Shown: piece by piece, positions 38,060-44,765 of the stretch
Layout of the letters: every line of letters starts with the position of its first letter
Numbering within the stretch: the first letter of the stretch is position 1
Source: Agromyces tardus
GTDB taxonomy: Bacteria; Actinomycetota; Actinomycetes; Actinomycetales; Microbacteriaceae
Direction: 5' to 3'
Assembly: GCF_003710805.1 (NCBI RefSeq)
Contig: NZ_RHHB01000002.1
Location: forward strand, 186,001 to 250,000
Length of the DNA stretch: 64,000 nucleotides
Notes under the pieces: model-generated
Databases searched by the model: none
What the model was told of the DNA's origin: nothing
What the model saw: the letters and a program-made list of their open reading frames with translations, nothing else
Program-made: the position numbers and the translations under genes

Positions 38060-39213
38060 GAGGGGATTCCTTCGTTGGTGCGGAGGGTGGTCAGGTGGTC
38101 GGATGTCGCCGGTCGAGTAGGGCGCTCAGCGCCCGCGCCCGCCGGTCGAGTAGGGCGCTCAGCGCCCGTATCGAGACCCGACAGCCCGTCGATCCAGCGC
38201 ACGACGCGCTCGATCGAGGCGGATGCCGCGGGCCCATCCGGCCGGTTCAGGTGTCCGTGCTCGGTGCCAGCCTCGGTCGAGAGCTCGAGCGACACGCCCG
38301 CCTCGACGAGCGTCGCGGCGAACACCTCGCCCGAGACGCGGAGCTCGTCGGCCTCGCCGTTGATCATGAGCACGGGCGGGAATCCCACGACGTCGGATGC
38401 CGCGGCCCGGCCGGGCACGGCCGGAAGCGGCGCATCGTCGACGGGGCCGCCGAGGTAGGCCTCGTACATGCTGCGAACGCGGTCGGGACCGAAGCGGTCG
38501 GCGTCGGGATTCGCGTCGAGGAGCGCCCGCAGCGCGGCATCCGGTGCCGGCTGCACGGCGAGCAGGGTCGGGTAGGCGAGGAACACGCCCGCGGGCGATT
38601 CCGCCGGTCGAGCAGGGCGCGCAGCGCCCGCCCCCTCCGCCGGTCGAGTAGGGCGCGCAGCGCCCGTACCCTCCGCCGGTCGAGTAGGGCGCGCAGCGCC
38701 CGTATCGAGACCCGGGGCGCTGGTCTCGATACGCTCGCCGGCGCTCGCTACTCGACCGGCGGGGTCGCTGGCGCTCGCTACTCGACCGGCGGGGTGGGTC
38801 GCGATACGCGGCCCCGCCGCTCCTCGATCGGCGGGGCGCAGCAGCCGCAGCACGGCGCCCGCGACGAGGTTCGCGCCCGCGCTCGCCCCGCCCAGCGCCA
38901 GGCGGTCGCGGTCGACGCCGAGCTCCTCGGCGTGCGCGAGCGTCCAGCGCCAGGCAGCGAGCACGTCGTCGGACACCGCGGGGTAGCGGCATCCGTCGCC
39001 GACGAGCCGGTAGTCGACCGAGACGACCGTGACGCCGCGGGCAGCGAGGGAGCGCGCGACCCAGTCCGCCTCGGGCATGTCGAGGTCGCCCGCGGCGAAG
39101 CCGCCGCCGTGCGCCCAGACGAGGCCCGGCGTCGGGCGCGCGGCCGCGGCATCCGCCGGGTACACCCGTACGAGTCCCTCCGCTGCGCCGTACGGCTCGG
39201 TCGACTGCGTCAT
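38056..39213 (-). CDS. Alpha/beta-hydrolase (HSL-type esterase) with palindromic repeats translated inside it
   Basis: A 385-residue esterase of the hormone-sensitive-lipase type: HGGG oxyanion motif (35-38), nucleophile GGASAG (Ser111), acid Asp289 (GEADELR) and His319/321 (TEHGHL). A family core of about 280 residues is interrupted at about 130-208 by a low-complexity stretch (GERIETSAP, GLDTGAARPTRPA and repeats). A related tail (346-370, GLDTGAERPTRPA) follows the last core helix. Both come from palindromic repeats (38601-38837 and 38108-38176) and preserve the frame. The insert lies between the nucleophile region and the FLAYPTLL strand, where a loop might tolerate it. Within the rhamnose operon the enzyme may remove acetyl groups from rhamnosides. 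ATGA overlaps rhaD. Confidence 0.82.
   Translation of the reverse strand: MTQSTEPYGAAEGLVRVYPADAAAARPTPGLVWAHGGGFAAGDLDMPEADWVARSLAARGVTVVSVDYRLVGDGCRYPAVSDDVLAAWRWTLAHAEELGVDRDRLALGGASAGANLVAGAVLRLLRPADRGAAGPRIATHPAGRVASASDPAGRVASAGERIETSAPGLDTGAARPTRPAEGTGAARPTRPAEGAGAARPARPAESPAGVFLAYPTLLAVQPAPDAALRALLDANPDADRFGPDRVRSMYEAYLGGPVDDAPLPAVPGRAAASDVVGFPPVLMINGEADELRVSGEVFAATLVEAGVSLELSTEAGTEHGHLNRPDGPAASASIERVVRWIDGLSGLDTGAERPTRPAGAGAERPTRPATSDHLTTLRTNEGIPS
38108..38176. repeat. Palindromic repeat copies encoding the esterase C-terminal tail
   Basis: Two direct copies of a 33-bp unit starting GCCGGTCGAGTAGGGCGC begin at 38108 and 38141, the second running into GTATCGAGACC. A 33-bp period is 11 codons, so the esterase frame is kept (peptide PTRPAGAGAER). 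Confidence 0.88.
38601..38837. repeat. Cluster of palindromic repeats inside the esterase gene
   Basis: Three direct 36-bp copies beginning CCGCCGGTCGAG(T/C)AGGGCG start at 38601, 38637 and 38673, the third ending in CGTATCGAGACC. Inverted copies follow: GGTCTCGATACGCTCGCCGG...TACTCGACCGGCGG (about 38722-38762), a 30-bp partial copy (to about 38793) and a diverged copy with GCGATACGCGG and CTCGATCGGCGG (to 38837). Periods of 36 and 30 bp keep the reading frame open. Confidence 0.88.
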
Positions 39214-39217
39214 CGGC

Positions 39218-40384
39218 TCAGGCGCCCCAGCCCGCCTGCACGCCGCCGACGCGGTCGGCCGCGATCTGCTGCAGGTACCCGGATGCCGCGAACGCCGCCA
39301 TCGGGTCGGCGGGCAGGCCGCGCGACTCGCGCCACTCGGCGAGCGCCGGACGCACGTCGGTGTAGAACGCGTCCATGAACACCGCGTTGGCGGCGAGCAC
39401 GTCGCCCGACACCTGCGCGGCGCGCAGCGCCTCGGCGTCGACGAGCAGGGCCCGGGCGGTCATCTCCTGCACGTTGAGCACGGAGCGGATCTGGCCGGGG
39501 ATCTTGTCCTCGACGTTGTGGCACTGGTCGAGCATGAAGGCGACGTCGGGGTTGTTGAGCCCGCCGCCGCGGGCGACCTCGAAGAGGATGCGGAACAGCT
39601 GGAACGGGTCGGCCGCGCCCACGATGAGGTCGTCGTCGGCGTAGAAGCGGGAGTTGAAGTCGAACGAGCCGAGCTTGCCCAGGCGCAGGAGCTGCATGAC
39701 GATGAACTCGATGTTCGTGCCGGGGGCGTGGTGGCCGGTGTCGAGGCAGACCATCGCCTTGTCGCCGAGGGTCGAGACCTGGGCGTAGCTCGTGCCCCAG
39801 TCGGGAACGTCGGTGTGGTAGAACGCGGGCTCGAAGAACTTGTACTCGAGCACGAGGCGCTGGTCGTCGCCGAGGCGTTCGTAGATCGTTCGCAGCGACT
39901 CGTTGAGGCGGTCCTGGCGGCCGCGCAGGTCGGCCTGTCCGGGGTAGTTCGAGCCCTCGGCGAGCCAGATCTTCAGGTCGCGGCTGCCGGTCGCGTGCAT
40001 GATGTCGATGCACTCGAAGTGGTGGTCGATGGCCTTCCGTCGCACGGCCGCGTCTTCGTGGGTGAGGGCGCCGAACTTGTAGTCGTCGTCCTGGAAGGTG
40101 TTCGAGTTGATCGTGCCGAGGGCGACGCCGAGGTCTTCGGCGTGCTTGCGCAGCACGTCGTAGTCCTCGACCTTGTCCCACGGGATGTGCAGCGCCACGG
40201 TCGGCGCGAGCGCGGTGTACGTGTTGACCTGCGCGGCATCCGCGATCTTCTCGAACGGGTCGCGCGGGGTGCCGGGGGTGCCGAACACCTTGAAACGGGT
40301 GCCCGAGTTGCCGAACGCCCAGCTCGGCAGTTCGATGGCCTGGAGCTCGAGCTCGCTGAGGACGGTGTCGGGAAGGGTGCTCAC
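39218..40384 (-). CDS. rhaI: L-rhamnose isomerase (RhaI type)
   Basis: A 388-residue TIM-barrel, metal-dependent isomerase converting L-rhamnose to L-rhamnulose. It belongs to the Rhizobium/Pseudomonas-type isomerases, not the E. coli RhaA type. Metal ligands are visible as Glu in LEYKFFEPAFYHTDVPDWG, Asp/His in MVCLDTGHHAPGTNIE and Asp in FDFNSRFYADDD. The start is GTG 40384, overlapping the mutarotase stop (GTGA). A four-base gap separates it from the esterase gene. Cytoplasmic. Confidence 0.92.
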   Translation of the reverse strand: MSTLPDTVLSELELQAIELPSWAFGNSGTRFKVFGTPGTPRDPFEKIADAAQVNTYTALAPTVALHIPWDKVEDYDVLRKHAEDLGVALGTINSNTFQDDDYKFGALTHEDAAVRRKAIDHHFECIDIMHATGSRDLKIWLAEGSNYPGQADLRGRQDRLNESLRTIYERLGDDQRLVLEYKFFEPAFYHTDVPDWGTSYAQVSTLGDKAMVCLDTGHHAPGTNIEFIVMQLLRLGKLGSFDFNSRFYADDDLIVGAADPFQLFRILFEVARGGGLNNPDVAFMLDQCHNVEDKIPGQIRSVLNVQEMTARALLVDAEALRAAQVSGDVLAANAVFMDAFYTDVRPALAEWRESRGLPADPMAAFAASGYLQQIAADRVGGVQAGWGA

Positions 40385-40896
40385 GATGCGCTGCTTTCTG
40401 TGCTGGTGGGGTCGGATGCCGCGGGGCCGGCGCCTGCGCCGGGTGCGGTGGTCTCGGGGGCGGTGGCGCCGGGTGCGGCGATGCCGGGTGCGGCGGCCTC
40501 GGGTGCGGCGGCCTCGGGGGCGGTGGCGGATGCCGCGTCGTCGCGGAGTGCAGCCAGCTGGTCCTCGAGGTGGAACACCTCGGGCAGTCGCGGGGCGCCC
40601 TGGTCGGGGCGCGCGCCGTCGAGCGCCACGAAGAACCCGGCCATCTCGGCCTCCCACGGCGCGGTGCGCGGGTCGTTCGCGAGCGACGCCTGGGCCGCCT
40701 CGTCGTCGTCGACCTCGTAGTAGCCGATGAGGAGCCCGTCGTCGCGGAGGAAGAGCGAGTAGTTGCGGCGGCCGGACGCCTCGATCGCCCGCAGCATGTC
40801 GGGCCAGACGGCGGCGTGGCGGTCGCGGTACTCCGCGAGCCGGTCGGGATCGACCTGCAGCTGGAAGCACACCCGCTCGGTGGTGCCTGTGCTCAT
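40381..40896 (-). CDS. rhaM: L-rhamnose mutarotase with an extra Ala/Pro-rich tail
   Basis: Residues 1-112 form the complete L-rhamnose mutarotase (RhaM/RhaU): His27 in YRDRHAAVWPDM, Tyr46 and the WEAEM segment are the expected active-site features. It interconverts alpha and beta L-rhamnose for the isomerase. Family members usually end near residue 104-110; here about 50 more residues follow (121-171), made of APEAA/APGIA-like repeats with a 15-bp DNA period. The tail seems to be a repeat expansion and is probably disordered. It is the first gene of the operon, with AGGAGAG before the ATG and a LacI operator immediately upstream. Confidence 0.9.
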   Translation of the reverse strand: MSTGTTERVCFQLQVDPDRLAEYRDRHAAVWPDMLRAIEASGRRNYSLFLRDDGLLIGYYEVDDDEAAQASLANDPRTAPWEAEMAGFFVALDGARPDQGAPRLPEVFHLEDQLAALRDDAASATAPEAAAPEAAAPGIAAPGATAPETTAPGAGAGPAASDPTSTESSAS

Positions 40897-40920
40897 CGTC
40901 GAGCTCTCCTGTCCGTCGTA

Positions 40921-40962
40921 TGAATCGTTTCAAGAGTAGAACGGATCGAGGGTGATCCGCAA
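40921..40962 (-). promoter_or_regulatory. Promoter and LacI operator of the rhamnose catabolic operon
   Basis: Read on the minus strand: TTGCGG (-35, 40957-40962), an 18-bp spacer, TACTCT (-10, 40933-40938), then TGAAACGATTCA (40921-40932) directly after the -10. This near-perfect palindrome matches the operator of the rhaTPQS importer. Binding there would block transcription start. The rest of the 348-bp divergent gap carries the GH3 promoter and no gene. Confidence 0.78.
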
Positions 40963-41140
40963 GTGGAAGGGCGTGCCGTCCCGCGATTCCGGGTGAATCG
41001 GGTGCGCGGGGCGGACTCGGTCGCGGGTGCCGCGGCTCTCCCGACCCTCCCGGATCGTCCCCGATCGTCTCGGAGCCATCGCAGGGCCGCGGTCCCGACA
41101 GTGCCCGACCGCCCGATCGTAGACCGATCCACGAGTTTTA

Positions 41141-41190
41141 TAAAACGTTGCAATTTCTCCTTGACCGCTGGCGAACGGCTCCCGTAAGTT
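41141..41190 (+). promoter_or_regulatory. Promoter and LacI-like site of the secreted GH3 gene
   Basis: TTGACC (41161-41166), an 18-bp spacer and TAAGTT (41185-41190) form a good actinobacterial promoter. Just upstream, TAAAACGTTGCA (41141-41152) is a partial palindrome around AACGTT, the core typical of LacI-family sites, in a locally AT-rich patch. The regulator is probably the LacI encoded downstream at 43646. Confidence 0.65.
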
Positions 41191-41244
41191 CGCCACCGCG
41201 GGCCCGCACTCCCAGTTCACGATCCTCGAAGGAGAGGCGCTGCA

Positions 41245-43533
41245 ATGGTGAAGTCACGCACTATCCCCCTGCATCGACGACGTGGCGGCATGGCCGTCGC
41301 CGTCGTCTCAGCCGGTCTCGCGCTGTTGATGGGCGCGGTCGCCGTGCCGTCCGCGGTCGCGGCCGAGACCGACTGCTCGACCGTCCCCTGGATGGACACC
41401 GGTGCGTCGTCCGCGGAACGCGCGACGGCCCTGCTCGACGCGAGCAGCCAGCACCAGAAGTACCGCTGGCTGGTGGAACAGCCCGCGGTCACGCCGGCGC
41501 GCACCGACTGGGCGCCCGGCAGGGCGGGGGAGAACCCGGTCGTCTACCCCGTTCAGGTGCCCTGCACGCCCACCATCGTCTACACCGACGGCCCCGAGGC
41601 GGTTCGCTCGGCCGGCGTGACCGACTTCCCGTCGCAACTCGCGCTCGCGTCGACGTGGGATCTCGACCTCGCCTACGACAAGGGCGTCCAGCAGGCGGAG
41701 GAGGCGTTCGCGAAGCGCAAGAACCTGATCCTGGCGCCGGGCATCGCGAGCGGTCGCACGCCCCTGGCCGGCCGCACTCCCGAGTACTTCGGCGAGGACT
41801 CGCTGCTCAGCGGCCTCCTCGGTGCGGAGTCCATCGAGGGGATCGAATCGAGCGGCAAGGTCATCTCCGACGTCAAGCACTACCTCGCGAACGAGCAGGA
41901 GCTCGACCGGCAGACGAGCTCGTCCAACATGGACGAGCGCACGCTGCGCGAGGTCTACGCGCTGCCGTACGAGATCGCCGTCAAGCGGAGCGATCCCGAG
42001 AGCGTGATGTGCGCCTTCAACCAGGTCAACGGCGTCTACATCTGCGAGAGCCCGCTCATGAAGGACGTGCTCAAAGCCGACAACGGCTTCGAGGGATTCA
42101 TCATGTCGGACTTCGGATCCGTGCACTCCACGGCGGCGTCGCTCATGAACGGCCTCGACCAAGAGCTCAACCGGCCGATCTACTTCACGCCCGAGAAGCT
42201 CGACGCGGCACTCGCCGCCGGCGAGATCACGCAGGAGCGGATCGACGAGGCGGCCTTCACGGTGGTCAAGTCCTACATCGACGGCGGGCTCTTCGACCAC
42301 CCGCTGCCGGCCATCGCGGCCACCGAGGCATCCACCCCCTCGGGCGAAGCCGTCGCGCTGCGCATCGCGGAGGAGGGCAGCGTGCTGCTCAAGAACGACG
42401 GGGTGCTGCCGCTCGCGGCCACCGAGGGGCAGACGATCGCCCTCATCGGGCCGACCGCGTCGAGCACCCCGACGACCGTCTCCGGGCAGCCCGTGAGCGC
42501 GATCTCGGTGTGCAGCCTCACGCTCCGGTTCAACCCCGCGGCGCCGCCGCGGAACACGCTGCCGTGCGAGGACGTGGTCTCCGCCGAGACGGCGCTGACC
42601 GAACGGGCCGCCGAGGTCGGTGCATCCGTCGTCTGGAACAACGGACAGGACCTGCAGTCGGCGGCAGCCGCGGCCGCGAGCGCCGACGTGGCCGTCGTGG
42701 TCGGCTACCAGCGCATGGGCGAGTTCAGCGACATCCCCGACCTGCACCTGCAGGGCGGCGGCGATGCGCTCATCCAGGCGGTCGAGCAGGCGAACCCGAA
42801 CACGGTGGTCGTCCTGCAGACGGGCAGCGCGGTGGAGATGCCGTGGCTCGGCGGCGTGCAGGCGGTGCTCGAGACGTGGTACGGCGGCGAGCAGCAGGGT
42901 CCGGCGATCGCGTCGCTGCTGTTCGGCGACACGGCGCCGACCGGCAAGCTGCCCATGACCTTCCCGCGCAGCACGGCCGACCTGCCGACGCAGACGTCCG
43001 CGCAGTACCCGGGCATCTTCTCCGACGGCTCGACGACGCGGCCGGCGGGCACGACCGAGATCCGGCAGGTCTTGTACTCCGAAGGCCTCGAGGTCGGTTA
43101 CAAGTGGTACCAGGCGCAGGGCATCGATCCGCTGTTCGCGTTCGGCCACGGCCTCACCTACACGACCTTCGCGTACGACAAGGTGCAGGTGACGCCCAAG
43201 TCGACCGACGGCGCCAAGGAGATCCGGATCAGCTTCCGGGTCACCAACACCGGCGATCGTGCCGGCACCGAGACCGCCCAGGCCTACGTGGCGCTCCCGG
43301 GCTCCACGGGCGCTCCCGGCACCCGTCTCGTCGGCTGGCAGAAGGTGACGCTGCAGCCAGGTGAGCACGCGAACGTGACGATCGCGCTCTCGCCGGAGGA
43401 CCTCGCGGACTTGCACCTCCTCGAGTACTGGAATACCGAGGCCGGCGACTGGTCGACGGCGGCCGGCACGTACGGCGTGGCCGTCGGCGGCTCGTCCGAC
43501 GTCGACGTGTCGACCTCGTTCGCCATCAAGTAG
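41245..43533 (+). CDS. Secreted glycoside hydrolase family 3 beta-glycosidase
   Basis: A 762-residue GH3 enzyme with a signal peptide (about 1-39, cut after VAA). The (beta/alpha)8 domain (about 60-340) carries KHYLANEQE and the nucleophile motif GFIMSDFGSVH (Asp289). A second alpha/beta sandwich (about 375-590) and a fibronectin type III-like domain (about 655-735) follow; there is no PA14 insert. GAAGGAGAG precedes the ATG. Secretion suggests it trims glycosides outside the cell, for example exposing rhamnosyl groups of flavonoid or saponin glycosides; the exact sugar is unknown. It is followed by a strong terminator, so it is monocistronic. Confidence 0.9.
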   Translation: MVKSRTIPLHRRRGGMAVAVVSAGLALLMGAVAVPSAVAAETDCSTVPWMDTGASSAERATALLDASSQHQKYRWLVEQPAVTPARTDWAPGRAGENPVVYPVQVPCTPTIVYTDGPEAVRSAGVTDFPSQLALASTWDLDLAYDKGVQQAEEAFAKRKNLILAPGIASGRTPLAGRTPEYFGEDSLLSGLLGAESIEGIESSGKVISDVKHYLANEQELDRQTSSSNMDERTLREVYALPYEIAVKRSDPESVMCAFNQVNGVYICESPLMKDVLKADNGFEGFIMSDFGSVHSTAASLMNGLDQELNRPIYFTPEKLDAALAAGEITQERIDEAAFTVVKSYIDGGLFDHPLPAIAATEASTPSGEAVALRIAEEGSVLLKNDGVLPLAATEGQTIALIGPTASSTPTTVSGQPVSAISVCSLTLRFNPAAPPRNTLPCEDVVSAETALTERAAEVGASVVWNNGQDLQSAAAAAASADVAVVVGYQRMGEFSDIPDLHLQGGGDALIQAVEQANPNTVVVLQTGSAVEMPWLGGVQAVLETWYGGEQQGPAIASLLFGDTAPTGKLPMTFPRSTADLPTQTSAQYPGIFSDGSTTRPAGTTEIRQVLYSEGLEVGYKWYQAQGIDPLFAFGHGLTYTTFAYDKVQVTPKSTDGAKEIRISFRVTNTGDRAGTETAQAYVALPGSTGAPGTRLVGWQKVTLQPGEHANVTIALSPEDLADLHLLEYWNTEAGDWSTAAGTYGVAVGGSSDVDVSTSFAIK

Positions 43534-43540
43534 CGGCGAC

Positions 43541-43576
43541 GGGTCGGGGGAGCGGGTTCGCCCGTTCCCCCGACCC
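43541..43576 (+). terminator. Strong hairpin terminator after GH3
   Basis: A 16-bp stem (43541-43556 with 43561-43576, one G-U pair) encloses a TTCG tetraloop, starting eight bases after the stop codon. Confidence 0.8.
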
Positions 43577-43645
43577 ACACGTCCGGGGGGTCCTCGACGT
43601 GGCCGGTCGACGCGATCCCGCGGATGTCGCGGATACGATCCTCCT

Positions 43646-44701
43646 ATGCGGAGGCGAACGCCGGCGGAGTCGCCGAGCAAGCTGTCGGATGTCGCGCGGC
43701 TCGCCGGCGTGTCCCTCTCGACCGTCTCCAACGTGCTCAACCATCCGACTCGCGTGGCGGCGAGCACGCGCACTCGCGTCGAAGCCGCGATCTCCGAACT
43801 CGGATTCACGCCCAACCGGAACGCGCGGGCGCTCGTCGTCGGAACCACCGATTCCATCGGCCTGGTCGTGTTCGACCTCAAGAACTCGCTCTTCGTCGAC
43901 ATCGCGCGCGGTGCGCAGCGCCGTGCACGCGGCCGCGGCTACAGCCTGCAGGTGGGCAGCAGCGACAGTGACGTCGAGCAGCAGGCGGAGCATCTTCGCT
44001 TCTTCGACGCGGCGCAGGTCTCGGGACTCATCCTCGCCCCCATGCACGACGCCCCCGAAAGCGTGGACCGTCTGCGCAGCCACGGCCGGCCGGTCGTGAT
44101 CGTCAACCACGATCCCGCCGAGGCGAACGTCTGCCGGGTGCTCGTGGACAACGAGCAGGCGGGGTTCCTCGCCGTGCGACACCTGATCGAATGCGGAGCC
44201 CGCCGCCTCGGCATCGTCGCGGGACGGCGCGACCTCCAGCCGGTCGAACTCCGCGTCGAGGGTGCCCACCGTGCCGCACGTGAGTCAGCGGTGCCCGTCG
44301 AGGTCGTCGAGTACCCGGTGGACGGCCTCGAGCCCGAGTACGGCGATCGGATGGGTTCGCGCCTCGCAGCGCTGGACCGCGACGAGCGACCCGACGCCGT
44401 GCTGGCGGTCACCGACATGCTCGCGATGACCATCATCAGCCGGCTCACGGCCCAGGGGATCCGGGTGCCCGACGACATCCGAGTCATGGGCTGCGATCAC
44501 AACACGGCTGCCTGGGGCGGTGCGATCCCGCTCAGCTCGGTGTCGCTGCGGGGCGAGGCGCTCGGCGAGCACGCCGTCGACCTCCTGCTCGACGAGATCG
44601 ACGACCCGGCCGGTCACGTCCACGAGACGATCACGATCGGGCCGTCGCTGCACATCCGCGAGAGCACGGTGGGTCGGCCCACGGCCACCCCGCCTGCGTA
44701 G
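43646..44701 (+). CDS. LacI-family transcriptional regulator
   Basis: A 351-residue repressor with a LacI helix-turn-helix (about 12-60; LSDVARLAGVSLSTVSNVLNHP) and a periplasmic-binding-protein-like sugar domain (about 70-340). The recognition helix has Leu-Ser at the specificity positions, unlike the two Val-Gly regulators further downstream, so it should read a different operator, possibly the AACGTT-centred site before the GH3 gene. TACGAT (43634-43639) is six bases before the ATG and no Shine-Dalgarno is seen, so the mRNA is probably leaderless. Confidence 0.88.
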   Translation: MRRRTPAESPSKLSDVARLAGVSLSTVSNVLNHPTRVAASTRTRVEAAISELGFTPNRNARALVVGTTDSIGLVVFDLKNSLFVDIARGAQRRARGRGYSLQVGSSDSDVEQQAEHLRFFDAAQVSGLILAPMHDAPESVDRLRSHGRPVVIVNHDPAEANVCRVLVDNEQAGFLAVRHLIECGARRLGIVAGRRDLQPVELRVEGAHRAARESAVPVEVVEYPVDGLEPEYGDRMGSRLAALDRDERPDAVLAVTDMLAMTIISRLTAQGIRVPDDIRVMGCDHNTAAWGGAIPLSSVSLRGEALGEHAVDLLLDEIDDPAGHVHETITIGPSLHIRESTVGRPTATPPA

Positions 44702-44765
44702 TCCGCTCCCGGGGGACTCGGGCCGCGGGGGACGGCGACGGAGACACGCGCGCCGCCCCCTGGGA

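Noticed and set aside
38601-38708. Regular 36-bp repeats that could suggest a CRISPR array
   Set aside because: The copies are directly adjacent without unique spacers, lie inside a coding frame and include inverted copies; no cas gene is present.
38056-39213. The esterase as a pseudogene
   Set aside because: Despite the repeat insert the frame is open throughout and the catalytic motifs are intact, so I keep it as a gene with a caution.
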